Part shown: one piece after another, positions 18,707 through 28,610 of the stretch
Layout of the letters: every line of letters starts with the position of its first letter
Position numbering within the stretch: position 1 is the stretch's first letter
DNA from: Cryobacterium sp.
Lineage (GTDB): Bacteria > Actinomycetota > Actinomycetes > Actinomycetales > Microbacteriaceae
DNA: 64,000 bases
Assembly: GCF_026786305.1 (NCBI RefSeq)
Contig: NZ_JAJAYI010000073.1
Span: forward strand, 17,919-81,918
Direction of reading: 5' to 3'
The notes under the pieces: model-generated
Database searches by the model: none
Told to the model about the DNA's origin: nothing
What the model saw: only the letters and a program-made list of their open reading frames with translations
Program-made: the position numbers and the translations under genes

Positions 18707-21700
18707 ATGGAAACGCTGAATATCACCTTCCCGCCCGAACTGCCGGTCAGCCAGCGTCGGGACGACATCGCCCGCGCCATCCGCGACAACCAGGTCGTCA
18801 TCGTCGCCGGATCGACCGGGTCGGGCAAGACCACCCAGTTGCCCAAGATCTGTCTCGAACTCGGCCGCAAGAACATCGGCCACACCCAGCCACGCCGGCT
18901 CGCCGCGCGCACCATTGCCGAGCGCATCGCCGAGGAACTCGGCCAGGAGGTCGGCCAACTGGTCGGCTACCAGGTGCGATTCACCGACAAGGTCGGCACT
19001 GACACCCGCATTAAGTTGATGACCGACGGCATCCTCTTGAATGAGATTCACCGCGATCGCATGCTGCGCAAATACGACACGATCATCATCGACGAGGCGC
19101 ACGAGCGCAGCCTCAACATTGACTTTCTGCTCGGCTACCTGCGGCAGTTGCTGCCCAAGCGCCCCGATCTCAAGCTCATCATCACCTCGGCCACCATCGA
19201 CCCGGCCAGTTTTGCAAAGCACTTTGCGGCCGCCGACGGCACCCCGGCACCGGTCGTCGAGGTGTCCGGACGCACCTATCCGGTCGAGATTCGCTACCGA
19301 CCGCTCGTGGCCGAGCCCGGCATCGACGACGATGACGACACCACGGATGCCGCTCCCCCGGTCGACCGCGACTACATCGAGGGCATCACCGCGGCTCTCG
19401 ACGAGCTCGAACGAGAATCGAACGGCGACGTGCTCGTCTTTCTCTCCGGCGAGACCGAGATTCGCGACGCCGCCGACGCGCTGCAGGGCAAGTACGCCTC
19501 CTCGGCCAGCCGCAACCCGACCGAAGTGCTGCCGCTCTACGGCCGCCTGTCATCGGCCGACCAGCACCGGGTGTTCCAGCCATCGACCGTGGCGGGGGTC
19601 AAACGGCGCATCGTGCTCGCGACCAACGTCGCCGAGACCAGCCTGACGGTGCCGGGCATCCGCTACGTCATCGACGCGGGAACCGCGCGCATCAGCCGGT
19701 ACAGCGTGCGCTCCAAGGTGCAACGACTGCCGATCGAAGCGATCTCGCAGGCCTCGGGCAACCAGCGCAGTGGCCGCAGTGGGCGAACCAGCGACGGTAT
19801 CGCAATTCGGTTGTATTCCGAAGAAGACTATATGCGCCGACCGGAGTATACCGAGCCGGAGATTCTGCGCACCAACCTCGCCGCCGTCATTCTGCAGATG
19901 ATCTCGCTCGGCCTCGGCGACATCGCCTCGTTCCCGTTTCTGACCCCACCGGACTCCCGCAACATCAAGGACGGCCTCGACCTGCTCGCCGAACTCGGCG
20001 CCATCGAGGCCGAGGGCGCCGGGCGTACCAGGAGCGGGCGCGGCGCGGCGCGTGCCAGCAACACCGCAACGGATACCGCCACGCCGGCCACCGCAACTGG
20101 CCCGGCCACCCCGCACCTCACCCGCATCGGCCAACAGCTCGCGCAGCTGCCGATCGACCCGCGCTTTGGCCGCATGGTGATCGAGTCTAAGACGCAGGGC
20201 ACGAGCCGAGAAGTCATGGCGATCGTCGCCGGGCTCACCATTCAGGATCCACGGGAACGCCCGCTGGAACGTCGCGCCCAGGCCGACCAGTTTCACGCCC
20301 GGTTCGCCGACCCCACGAGCGACTTTCTCACCCTGCTCAACCTCTGGAACTACCTCGAAAAACAGCAGTCCGAACTGGGCTCGAGTGCCTTTCGGCGACT
20401 GTGCAAGAACGAGTACCTCAACTACCTGCGGGTGCGCGAATGGCACGACGTGCTACGCCAGTTGCGCCAGCTCGCCAAGCCGCTCGGCCTGCACCTCGGT
20501 GAGCCGAGCGCGAACCCCGACGGCGTGCACCGGTCGCTGCTCGCCGGGCTGCTCTCACACATCGGGCTCAAAGACGTCGCCAAGAAGGACTACGTCGGTG
20601 CCCGCCAGCAACGCTTCGTGCTGTTTCCCGGGTCGACCCTGGCCAAGAAACAGCCCAACGCGGTCATGAGCGCCGAACTGGTCGAGACCAGCCGACTGTT
20701 CGCCCGCATGAACGCGGTCGTCGACCCGGCCTGGGCCGAACCGCTCGCCGGCACCCTGTGCAAGCGAAGCTACTCCGAACCGCACTGGGAAATGAAGCAG
20801 GGCGCCGCCGTCGTTTACGAACGCGTGACCCTCTACGGTGTGCCGATCGTGGCCCGCCGCCGAGTGCAGTTCTCCCGCATCGACCCGGCCTATGCCCGCG
20901 AGCTCTTCATTCGCCACGCGCTCGTCGAGGGCGAGTGGGACCGCGCCTCAAGACCGCAATCGTCCCCGGTTGAGCGGGAAGCAGATCGTGGCGGCCCTGG
21001 CCCGTCGCGCAACGAGCGCGTCAGCATCTCCGTCGACGGCGACACCGCCTCGGGCGGGCGCGGTTCCGGCCGATCGGACGGCGCACCGGCCGTCGGCAGC
21101 AGCGCGAGCCGCGGCGGTCGGCCTGGCCAGACGGGCGACCCCGGTATGTGGGCGTTTGAGCGGGCCAACGCCCGGCTGCGGGAGGAACTCGCCGAGTTGG
21201 AGGAGCGCACCCGGCGCCGGGACATCCTCTTCGATGATGAGGCTGTCTTCGACTTCTACCAGCGCCGCATTCCGGCCGACGTGTCATCGACCAAGAGCTT
21301 CGAGGGCTGGTGGCGCACGGCCCGGTTCGACACGCCCGACCTGCTCACCATGACCGCCGAGGCGCTCGTCGCCGAGGACTCCCCCGAGATCGACGAGGGG
21401 CTCTTTCCGCCGAGCTGGCAGCAGGGCGACCAGCGTCTGAGCCTCGGCTACCGCTTCGAGCCCGGCGAAGACGACGACGGCGTGACCGTGCGGATTCCGC
21501 TCGCTCTGCTCGCCCGCCTCTCGCCGAACGGTTTCGACTGGCAGGTGCCGGGCCTGAGAGCCGAGCTCGTGACCGCCATGATCAAATCGCTACCCAAGAG
21601 CATCCGGCGCAACGTCGTTCCCGCGGCCGACTGGGCAGCACGACTGCTCGACGAACTGCCCGGCGAGCCCGGCATTGTCGTGTCTCGACACGCTCGACAA

Positions 21701-22846
21701 CTTGATCAGGTGCCGGCACCCGAGGCCTCGTTCGCCGAGACCCTCGCCGCCCTCATTCAGAAGCTCACCTATGTGCCGGTGACGGCGCTCGATTTCGAGC
21801 TCGGCCGCGTTCCCTCACACCTGCGCATGACCTTCGTCGTAACCGACGAGCGCGGGCGCACGGTTGCCGCTGACAAGGACCTCGCCGACCTGCAGCGACG
21901 GCTCGGCACTCGGGTGCGGGAGAGCGTCGCGAAGGCGACCAACTCCGCGACGCCCAGCAATGCAATCGAGCGCAGCGGCATCACTACCTGGGATCTCGGC
22001 GAACTCCCCCGCTTTCTCGACACGAAATTAGGCGGTACCGCGCAGGGCGACAACACGATTCGCGGGTATCCGACGCTGGTCGATGATGGGGCATCCGTTT
22101 CCATTCGCATGATGAGCACCGAGCTGGAGCAGGCCCGCGCGCTACCCCGCGGCGTGCGTCGGCTGCTGCTGCTCGCGACACCATCACCAGCCGCGTATGT
22201 GCAGCAGCACCTCACCGCTGCCGAGAAACTCAGCCTCGCGACGAGCCCCTACAAGACCACGCAGGCTCTGTTCGAAGACTGCCTCGCCGCCGCGGTCGAC
22301 GACGTGCTCTTTCGGGTACGCCCCGACGGGCAGGTGTTCATGAAAGCGGAATTTGACACCATTCGCGACCGGGTGTCTGGGGTGGTGATGGACTCCATGT
22401 TCGAAACCGTTGGCCTGGTCGCGCGCATTCTCACCGCGAGCCGCACCGCTGACAAGGCATTGAAGGCCGCGACCAGTATGGCGTTGCTACCCGGAATCAG
22501 CGACGCCCGCCAACAGCTCACCGCACTGGTCTACCCCGGATTCGTCAGCGCCACCGGACTCGCCCAGCTGCGGCACCTGCCGCGCTACCTCGGCGGCGTC
22601 AGCGCGCGCGTGCCGAAACTGGTCGACAATCCCAGCCGCGACCGAGTCTGGATGAATGAAACCCAGGCCGCCACCACCCGGTTCGAGAATGCCGGTGGCA
22701 CCATGCCACTCCAAGCGGATGCTGCGGCGCCCGTCGTGCGCGCCCGCTGGATGATCGAGGAGTTGCGTATCAGCCTGTTCGCGCAGGAGCTGAAGGCGGC
22801 GGAGTCGGTCTCGCTGCAGCGCATCCAGAAGGTGCTCGCCGGGTAG
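18707..22846 (+). CDS. hrpA: ATP-dependent RNA helicase HrpA
   Basis: A 1379-residue DEAH-box helicase. Walker A is GSTGSGKT at 35-42, the DEAH box at 129-132, SAT at 161-163, and motif VI appears as QRSGRSGR. Helicase-associated and OB-like domains follow, then the long C-terminal region of HrpA (RRRDILFDDEAVFDFYQRRI onward, DUF3418-like). E. coli HrpA acts on mRNA and on stalled ribosomes. Two low-complexity stretches interrupt the conserved plan: an Ala/Thr/Arg-rich insert near 20017-20115 and a Gly/Ser/Arg-rich insert near 20950-21150. The ATG at 18707 directly begins the conserved N-terminal part. The gene is monocistronic. Confidence 0.95.
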   Translation: METLNITFPPELPVSQRRDDIARAIRDNQVVIVAGSTGSGKTTQLPKICLELGRKNIGHTQPRRLAARTIAERIAEELGQEVGQLVGYQVRFTDKVGTDTRIKLMTDGILLNEIHRDRMLRKYDTIIIDEAHERSLNIDFLLGYLRQLLPKRPDLKLIITSATIDPASFAKHFAAADGTPAPVVEVSGRTYPVEIRYRPLVAEPGIDDDDDTTDAAPPVDRDYIEGITAALDELERESNGDVLVFLSGETEIRDAADALQGKYASSASRNPTEVLPLYGRLSSADQHRVFQPSTVAGVKRRIVLATNVAETSLTVPGIRYVIDAGTARISRYSVRSKVQRLPIEAISQASGNQRSGRSGRTSDGIAIRLYSEEDYMRRPEYTEPEILRTNLAAVILQMISLGLGDIASFPFLTPPDSRNIKDGLDLLAELGAIEAEGAGRTRSGRGAARASNTATDTATPATATGPATPHLTRIGQQLAQLPIDPRFGRMVIESKTQGTSREVMAIVAGLTIQDPRERPLERRAQADQFHARFADPTSDFLTLLNLWNYLEKQQSELGSSAFRRLCKNEYLNYLRVREWHDVLRQLRQLAKPLGLHLGEPSANPDGVHRSLLAGLLSHIGLKDVAKKDYVGARQQRFVLFPGSTLAKKQPNAVMSAELVETSRLFARMNAVVDPAWAEPLAGTLCKRSYSEPHWEMKQGAAVVYERVTLYGVPIVARRRVQFSRIDPAYARELFIRHALVEGEWDRASRPQSSPVEREADRGGPGPSRNERVSISVDGDTASGGRGSGRSDGAPAVGSSASRGGRPGQTGDPGMWAFERANARLREELAELEERTRRRDILFDDEAVFDFYQRRIPADVSSTKSFEGWWRTARFDTPDLLTMTAEALVAEDSPEIDEGLFPPSWQQGDQRLSLGYRFEPGEDDDGVTVRIPLALLARLSPNGFDWQVPGLRAELVTAMIKSLPKSIRRNVVPAADWAARLLDELPGEPGIVVSRHARQLDQVPAPEASFAETLAALIQKLTYVPVTALDFELGRVPSHLRMTFVVTDERGRTVAADKDLADLQRRLGTRVRESVAKATNSATPSNAIERSGITTWDLGELPRFLDTKLGGTAQGDNTIRGYPTLVDDGASVSIRMMSTELEQARALPRGVRRLLLLATPSPAAYVQQHLTAAEKLSLATSPYKTTQALFEDCLAAAVDDVLFRVRPDGQVFMKAEFDTIRDRVSGVVMDSMFETVGLVARILTASRTADKALKAATSMALLPGISDARQQLTALVYPGFVSATGLAQLRHLPRYLGGVSARVPKLVDNPSRDRVWMNETQAATTRFENAGGTMPLQADAAAPVVRARWMIEELRISLFAQELKAAESVSLQRIQKVLAG

Positions 22847-22854
22847 GTCACGCG

Positions 22855-22885
22855 CCTGGGCCCACCTTATGCGCGTGGGCCCGGG
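22855..22885. terminator. Bidirectional terminator-like hairpin
   Basis: Inverted arms at 22855-22865 and 22875-22885 (CCTGGGCCCAC against GTGGGCCCGGG, one wobble position) enclose a nine-base loop. It lies between the convergent ends of hrpA and the amino-acid transporter ATPase gene. There is no T-run, so it may act as a roadblock or an RNA 3'-end stabilizer. Confidence 0.6.
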
Positions 22886-22896
22886 TCCGGTGCAGG

Positions 22897-23673
22897 TCAG
22901 AGAACCTTGGAGAGGAAGGCCTGGGTGCGGTGGTGCTGGGGGTTGGCGAGCACCTCGGTGGGTACGCCGCTCTCGACGACGACGCCGCCGTCCATGAAGA
23001 CGAGCGAGTCGGCGACCTCGCGAGCGAAGCCCATCTCGTGGGTAACGACGATCATGGTCATGCCGTCGCGGGCCAGGCCCTGCATGACATCCAGTACCTC
23101 GCCGACGAGCTCGGGGTCGAGCGCACTCGTGGGCTCGTCGAACAGCATGAGCTTGGGTTCCATCGCCAGGGCGCGCGCGATCGCGACCCGCTGCTGCTGG
23201 CCGCCGGAGAGATGAGCCGGGTAGTAGTCGGCACGTTCGGCGAGGCCGACCCGGGCGAGCAGGGCGCGAGCGTTGGCTTCGACCCCGGCCTTGGAGAGAC
23301 CCTTGACCCGGATGGGCGCTTCCATCACGTTCTGTAGCGCGGTCATGTGCGGAAACAGGTTGAAGCGCTGAAACACCATGCCGATGTCACGGCGCTGCCG
23401 AGCGGCCTCTTTCGGTCGCATCTCGTAGAGCTTGTGGTTGGCCTCGCGGTAGCCGATCAGCTCACCGTCGACGCTGAGGCGCCCGGCCGACACAACCTCG
23501 AGGTGGTTGATGCAGCGCAGAAAAGTGGACTTGCCGGAGCCGCTGGGCCCCACCAGGCACATGACCTCGCCGCGCTTGACCTCGAGCGAGATGCTCTTGA
23601 GCACCTCGTTGGAGCCGAAACTCTTGGAAACGCGGTCGGCGACCACCATGGGGGCGTCGATAACTGTACTCAT
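22897..23673 (-). CDS. Polar amino acid ABC transporter ATP-binding protein
   Basis: A 258-residue ATPase of the GlnQ/HisP family. Walker A is GPSGSGKST, the Q-loop lies in [11 protein letters not shown], the signature is LSGGQQQR, Walker B is [12 protein letters not shown], and the switch histidine is in VTHEMGFA. Its ATG overlaps the stop of the permease gene (ATGA). It powers import by the permease and lipoprotein encoded immediately upstream. Confidence 0.95.
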   Translation of the reverse strand: MSTVIDAPMVVADRVSKSFGSNEVLKSISLEVKRGEVMCLVGPSGSGKSTFLRCINHLEVVSAGRLSVDGELIGYREANHKLYEMRPKEAARQRRDIGMVFQRFNLFPHMTALQNVMEAPIRVKGLSKAGVEANARALLARVGLAERADYYPAHLSGGQQQRVAIARALAMEPKLMLFDEPTSALDPELVGEVLDVMQGLARDGMTMIVVTHEMGFAREVADSLVFMDGGVVVESGVPTEVLANPQHHRTQAFLSKVL

Positions 23674-24656
23674 CAGCGTTCTCCCTTGTGTGGGTCGGTA
23701 GGCGGTAGCACGGCAGTGGGTTGACCGCCGCGGATTACCGGGGTGACGCCCGTCAGTGCGGCGGTGGCGTCATCCGCTTTCTTGTCGGGACGACGGTCAC
23801 CGATGCCGCGGGCGAACCGTTTCTCCAGAAAGTACTGGCCGACCATGAGAATGGAGGTGAAGAACAGGTACCAGATCGACGCGACGATGAGCATCGGCAC
23901 CGTCTCGAAAGTGACGGCGGCGATATCGCGGGAGCGCGTGTACAGCTCGAGCGTGAACGGAACAGCCGTTACGAGTGACGTCGTCTTGAGCATCGAGATG
24001 ACCTCGTTGCCCGCCGGCGGAATGATCACCCGCATCGACTGGGGAATGACCACGCGCACCATCGTCTGGAACCAACTCATGCCGAGCGCCGTCGCGGCCT
24101 CTTCCTGCCCGCTGTCCACCGCGAGTAGGCCGGCGCGCACGATTTCTGCCATGTAAGCGGCCTCGTTGAGGGCCAATCCGACGATCGCGAGAATGAACGC
24201 GCTCAGCGCCACCCGGGTCGGAAACGACACCCACGGTTCGGTGAACGGCAGCCCGATGTCGATGGACTGGTAGATCGTGCCGATCAGCCCCCAGAAGGTC
24301 AGTTGAACGTAGACCGGGGTACCACGAAACACCCAGAGGTAGACCCAGGCGATGCTGTTGACCACCGGGTTCGGTGACAGTCGCATGATGGCCAGGGCGA
24401 CACCGAGAATGATCGCGATGACCATCGAATACACCGTGAGCTGCAGGGTGACAAATGCCGCCTGTGAGATGCGCTGGTCGAACAGGTACTTGCCAACCGC
24501 CGGCCAGTTGTAGGCCGGCCGCATCGCCGCGTCAGCGATGAACAGCGCCACGATGATGAGCAACACGACCGCGAAGGTGTTACGCCACGGGTGGCGCAGG
24601 CGGATCGCCTTGATTCCGGGCTCCGTCTTGTCGGAGTGCACGGCCGTGTCAGTCAT
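23673..24656 (-). CDS. Polar amino acid ABC transporter permease
   Basis: A 327-residue inner-membrane subunit with about five helices. The EAA loop region reads [22 protein letters not shown], typical of the His/Glu/Gln/Arg/opine permease family, and the cytoplasmic tails are long. It probably works as a homodimer because only one permease gene is present. It sits between the binding-protein and ATPase genes of one operon. Confidence 0.93.
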   Translation of the reverse strand: MTDTAVHSDKTEPGIKAIRLRHPWRNTFAVVLLIIVALFIADAAMRPAYNWPAVGKYLFDQRISQAAFVTLQLTVYSMVIAIILGVALAIMRLSPNPVVNSIAWVYLWVFRGTPVYVQLTFWGLIGTIYQSIDIGLPFTEPWVSFPTRVALSAFILAIVGLALNEAAYMAEIVRAGLLAVDSGQEEAATALGMSWFQTMVRVVIPQSMRVIIPPAGNEVISMLKTTSLVTAVPFTLELYTRSRDIAAVTFETVPMLIVASIWYLFFTSILMVGQYFLEKRFARGIGDRRPDKKADDATAALTGVTPVIRGGQPTAVLPPTDPHKGER

Positions 24657-24674
24657 GTTGTGAGTCGCTTACTT

Positions 24675-25568
24675 CTAGCCGTTGGATGCGGCGTTGATGG
24701 TGATGGTGTCGATGCCACCGTCGGTGACACCCCAGGCGTCGAGGATCTTGCCGTAGGAACCGTCGTCAACCATGGACTGCAGGGCAGCCTGCACGGCCTT
24801 GGTCAGTTCCGAACCCTTGTTCACGGTGATGCCGTACGGCGCCGTGTCGAAGCTCTCACCGGCGGCCTGCAGCTTGCCGTCAGCCTTGGAGATGGCGTAG
24901 AGGGTGACGGGTGAGTCGGCGCTGAGGGCATCAGCCTTGCCGAGAACGACCGCATTGGTCGCTTCATCCTGCGAGCCGTAGGGCAAAACCTCGATGGGCG
25001 CCTTGCCGGCGGCAGCGCAGGCCGCGTTCTTGGCGGGCAGCTCATCGGTGTCTTCGACCGTGTTGGACTGCACGGCGACAGTCAGGCCACAGGCGTTGTC
25101 GGGGTCGACGGTGGATCCGGTCGGCGAAGCCCAGAGAATTCCGGCGTTGTAGTAGTTGACGAAGTCCACCTGCTTCTCGCGCTCGAGGTTGTCGGTGAAC
25201 GACGATTCGCCGATGTCGACGGTGCCGCCGGTGATGCTCGGAATGATGTTGTCGAACGACGCGATCTGGTATTTGGTCGTCAGGCCGAGTTTTGCGGCGA
25301 TGCCGTTGGAGAGTTCGATGCCCCAGCCAATCGGTGCCCCCGACTCGTCCTTGAACTCGTTCGGCGGGTAGGCGGCGTCGGTTCCGATGACGAGCACACC
25401 CGCGCTCTTGATGTCTCCCGGCAGCAACGCGACCGCGGCGGCATCCGCTTCGATGGTGCTCGCGGCGTCCGTCGGCGCCGTGGCGGCCGGGGTGGAGTTG
25501 TCGACACAGCCGGTCAGCAGCAGAACGGCTGCGGCAGCGAATGCCGGAATGATATAACGTGCGCGCAT
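24675..25568 (-). CDS. Polar amino acid ABC transporter substrate-binding lipoprotein
   Basis: A 297-residue family-3 solute-binding protein with a signal peptide ending in the lipobox LLTGC. Family features include GTDAAYPPNEFKDESG near the start of the mature part, GWGIELSNGIAAKLG, and the closing MVDDGSYGKILDAWGV. It captures an amino acid outside the membrane; the usual ligand-contacting arginine position is not obvious to me, so the ligand is left open. It is the first gene of the three-gene importer operon. Confidence 0.93.
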   Translation of the reverse strand: MRARYIIPAFAAAAVLLLTGCVDNSTPAATAPTDAASTIEADAAAVALLPGDIKSAGVLVIGTDAAYPPNEFKDESGAPIGWGIELSNGIAAKLGLTTKYQIASFDNIIPSITGGTVDIGESSFTDNLEREKQVDFVNYYNAGILWASPTGSTVDPDNACGLTVAVQSNTVEDTDELPAKNAACAAAGKAPIEVLPYGSQDEATNAVVLGKADALSADSPVTLYAISKADGKLQAAGESFDTAPYGITVNKGSELTKAVQAALQSMVDDGSYGKILDAWGVTDGGIDTITINAASNG

Positions 25569-25711
25569 GGCACTTCCTTCTTCATCTGGGCGAAAATGCG
25601 CGGATTCTACGGTGAACCCACACGCGAGTAAGACCTAACGAGCCTAGTGCAACCGCAGCACGACAGATTCGAGCACGCACCCCCACAACAAAAAGTTGTT
25701 TTGACGAGCGG

Positions 25712-26251
25712 ATGCTGCAGATCTATCGTCGAGAGGTGCCCACCGCCAGCCCGAACATTTTGTACACGTCACCGACCGACCCGCTCGCAGCCCCGATGGT
25801 GGCCGAGCTGTCACGGGAGTACGACGAGCGCTACGGCCTGAACAACGGAATTCCGTCGTCGGTCGAGCTCAGCCGATATCCGGCCAGGCGCTTTCAGCCG
25901 GTCGACGGCGGCACCTTTCTGCTGCTCGTGGAGAACGGCCGTGCCGTTGCCGCCGGCGCATTCATGCGAGCCGACGCTCCGGACACGGTCGAGGTCAAAC
26001 GGGTCTGGACCCACTCGGCGCACCGCCGCCGGGGGCTGGCCCGCCAGGTGATGGTCGAGTTGGAGGCCGAGGCGGCGCGGCGGGCCATCCCGTCGATTGT
26101 GCTGACCACCGGGCCGCGCCAGCCAGAGGCGGTCGCGCTGTACGTCGCGCTCGGCTACGAGCCGCAATTCGACCTCGATGCCGAGTGGGAATCGATCGGC
26201 TACCTCGAATTTCGCAAGCGACTCCCGTCGTCCGACGACGAGCGGCCGTAG
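25712..26251 (+). CDS. GNAT family N-acetyltransferase
   Basis: A 179-residue single-domain acetyltransferase. The acetyl-CoA-binding motif A appears as VKRVWTHSAHRRRGLARQVM, followed by LEAEAARRAIPSIVLTTG and ALYVALGYEP, the usual C-terminal GNAT strand-helix. It is divergent from the amino-acid importer operon, which hints at an amino-acid-related substrate but proves nothing. The ATG lies inside a copy of the GCATCCGCT motif (reverse orientation, 25707-25715). Confidence 0.85.
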   Translation: MLQIYRREVPTASPNILYTSPTDPLAAPMVAELSREYDERYGLNNGIPSSVELSRYPARRFQPVDGGTFLLLVENGRAVAAGAFMRADAPDTVEVKRVWTHSAHRRRGLARQVMVELEAEAARRAIPSIVLTTGPRQPEAVALYVALGYEPQFDLDAEWESIGYLEFRKRLPSSDDERP

Positions 26252-26351
26252 GTACCGGCCTGGGATAGTCGGCACGGGCCCCTCTCCAGCCCGCAGGGGT
26301 CGCGTCGTCTCCCCCGGTTTTCGGCGCGCCCGACCCTAGACTGAAATCATT

Positions 26352-27560
26352 GTGAAAAGTTACTGGACGCTACTGCGCACGCCCGGCGTGTCCCGCCTGA
26401 TCGGCGCGCAGCTGACGGCCCGTTTTCCGTTCGGAATGCTCTCGCTCGCTTTTCTCATTCACATTGAGCGCATCTTTGATTCCTATGGCGCGGCCGGGCT
26501 GGTCCTCGGTGCCATGAGCATCGGTCAGGCCATCGCCGGCCCGCTCACCAGCCGGCTGATGGGCCGACTCGGCATGCGCCCCGTAATCATCGCGACCATG
26601 TTGATCTGCGCGGTCTCGATCATCGTCATGGCGCTGGTCCCACTGCCGATTCCGAGCCTCATGCTCATCGGATTCGTCGCCGGCCTGTCCACGCCGCCGA
26701 TTCAGCCGGCCGTGCGCACCATCTACCCCAAGATCGTCAACTCCCGCCAGCTCACCCCGCTGTTCTCGCTCGACGCCTCCGCGCAGGAGATTATCTGGGT
26801 GCTCGGACCCGTGATCGCGACCTTTGTCGCCCTGCAGGTATCGACGACCGCGGGCATCCTGCTCGCCGCATTCTTTCTGGTCGCCGGCGGAACCTGGTTC
26901 GTCTCGCTGCCCGAAGTCGGCCGGGTGCGCATTCCGCGCAGTCGCCGCAAGCTCGGCGTCGTGCTCAAGAAGCCCGAGGTGCTGCTCAGTACCATCGTCG
27001 GATTTACGCTCGTCGCTGCCTGCGCCGCCGTCGAAGCCGGTGTGGTCGCGGTGTTCGGCCACGGCAGCGCCGACGCCGGCTGGGTGCTCGGAATTTTCGC
27101 GATCGGCTCGCTCATCGGCGGGCTGGCGCTCGGCCACGCTCCGATCGGACCGTGGGCCCTCGCAGCCCGTATGCTCATCGTGACGATCGGGCTCGCCCTG
27201 GCGAGCCTGTGGCTCACCTTCTGGTGGCTCTCGCTGGCCTTGTTGCTGGCGGGTGTCGGCATCGCTCCCGCCTTCGCTGTGCTCTTCGGCATCGTCTCGG
27301 CGAGCGTGAAGTTCAGCGACACCGCCGAGGCCTACGGCTGGGTCGGCACCGGCCAGCTGATCGGCGCCGCCATGGGCTCCGCCATCGCCGGGTTCTCGAT
27401 CGACCACTCCGGGCCAGTGTCGGCGATCTACGTCGCCGCCGGCTTCGCCGCCCTCGGCTCCATCATTCCCGCGCTCGGTCGCCGCTGGCACCCCGACCTG
27501 CGCGGACGGGACATCAGCCCCATTCCCGACACCGAGCCCATTCAGATACAGGTGTCCTGA
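26352..27560 (+). CDS. MFS transporter
   Basis: A 402-residue major-facilitator protein with about 12 hydrophobic helices. The loop 2-3 motif is present in the form GPLTSRLMGRLGMRPV. The N-terminal part (LIGAQLTARFPFGMLSLAFLIHIE) resembles YfkF/SetA-like sugar or drug efflux proteins that are common in actinomycetes. It starts with GTG at 26352. The substrate is unknown. It is followed, after a long palindrome, by an aldo/keto reductase gene on the same strand. Confidence 0.85.
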   Translation: MKSYWTLLRTPGVSRLIGAQLTARFPFGMLSLAFLIHIERIFDSYGAAGLVLGAMSIGQAIAGPLTSRLMGRLGMRPVIIATMLICAVSIIVMALVPLPIPSLMLIGFVAGLSTPPIQPAVRTIYPKIVNSRQLTPLFSLDASAQEIIWVLGPVIATFVALQVSTTAGILLAAFFLVAGGTWFVSLPEVGRVRIPRSRRKLGVVLKKPEVLLSTIVGFTLVAACAAVEAGVVAVFGHGSADAGWVLGIFAIGSLIGGLALGHAPIGPWALAARMLIVTIGLALASLWLTFWWLSLALLLAGVGIAPAFAVLFGIVSASVKFSDTAEAYGWVGTGQLIGAAMGSAIAGFSIDHSGPVSAIYVAAGFAALGSIIPALGRRWHPDLRGRDISPIPDTEPIQIQVS

Positions 27561-27572
27561 GCACCTTCACTT

Positions 27573-27635
27573 CGCCGAACCGTGAGTTTGGGCCCGGTTT
27601 CGAGCCAAAACAGGGACCAAACTCACGGCTCGGCG
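27573..27635. repeat. Long imperfect inverted repeat
   Basis: Two 23-base arms, 27573-27595 and 27613-27635, pair with two mismatches around a 17-base loop; the core of each arm is CCGTGAGTTTGG or its complement. It fills most of the 95-bp gap between the MFS and aldo/keto reductase genes. No T-run follows, so it could be a weak terminator, an RNA stabilizer or a dispersed extragenic palindrome. Confidence 0.85.
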
Positions 27636-27655
27636 ACGTCCGGTTTAATGGACAG

Positions 27656-28468
27656 ATGGATATCACGCTCAATGACGGCCACACCATTCCGCAACTCGGT
27701 CTCGGGGTGTACAAAATAGCGGATGCTCTCGCCTCCGACACCGTTCAGGTCGCGCTCGAGGCCGGGTACCGTCACGTCGATACCGCCGCGCTCTACGAGA
27801 ACGAGGTCGGCGTCGGGCAGGGGCTGGCACGCTCGAGTGTGCCCCGCGAAGACGTGTACGTCACAACCAAGGTATGGAACGATCGCCACGGCTACGACGA
27901 AACACTGCGGGCGTTCGACGAGAGCCTGGCCAAGCTCGGCCTCGACTACGTCGACCTGTACCTGATCCACTGGCCGGCACCGCAACAGAATCGCTATGTC
28001 GAGACCTATCGGGCCCTCGAAGCGCTCCGCGCCACCGGCCGTGCCCGTTCGATCGGAGTCTCCAACTTTCACCCGCACCACCTCGACCGGCTCCTGGCCG
28101 AGACCGACGTTGTGCCGGTGCTCAACCAGGTGGAGTTGCACCCCTGGCTACCGCAAACCGAGGTGCGCGCGTATGACGCGGCCCACGGCATCCGCACCGA
28201 AGCGTGGTCGCCGCTGGCCCGCGGGCGCGCGATCGGCAACGAGACCCTCGACGCGATCGGAGTGAAGCACGGCAAATCAGCGGCCCAGATCGTGATCGCC
28301 TGGCACCTGTCGCTCGGCACCATCGTCATTCCCAAGTCGGTCACGCCGGCACGGATTCGCGCGAACTTCGACGTGTTTGACACTGTGCTCGATGCCGCCG
28401 ACCTGGCCGCGATTGCGGCGCTCAACAGCGGCGAGCGCACGGGCAAAGACCCCGACGACCTCGACTGA
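27656..28468 (+). CDS. Aldo/keto reductase (AKR5 group)
   Basis: A 270-residue NADPH-dependent reductase with the full tetrad: Asp in HVDTAA, Tyr in LYENE, Lys in TTKVWND and His in LIHWP; IVIPKSVTPARIRAN is the cofactor segment. The frame is open to 27152, but the upstream part only shadows the MFS gene. The ATG at 27656 matches the family start ([15 protein letters not shown]). It is a close relative of the reductase at 17708-18541, so a duplication within the lineage is plausible. Confidence 0.92.
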   Translation: MDITLNDGHTIPQLGLGVYKIADALASDTVQVALEAGYRHVDTAALYENEVGVGQGLARSSVPREDVYVTTKVWNDRHGYDETLRAFDESLAKLGLDYVDLYLIHWPAPQQNRYVETYRALEALRATGRARSIGVSNFHPHHLDRLLAETDVVPVLNQVELHPWLPQTEVRAYDAAHGIRTEAWSPLARGRAIGNETLDAIGVKHGKSAAQIVIAWHLSLGTIVIPKSVTPARIRANFDVFDTVLDAADLAAIAALNSGERTGKDPDDLD

Positions 28469-28610
28469 CCTGACTTGATCTGGCCTACAAGGGAACGCGG
28501 GCGTTGCTGCCGAGCGGGTCGGCACGTCCTCGGCGTTCGGCAGAGTGCTCACAAACCGGTAGACCACCAGCCCCAGCGTCACAACGAACCCGCCGCCGTG
28601 CGCCGAGCCA

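Noticed and set aside
27152-27655. N-terminal extension of the AKR5 reductase
   Set aside because: It is an out-of-frame shadow of the MFS gene, and the ATG at 27656 matches the family start.
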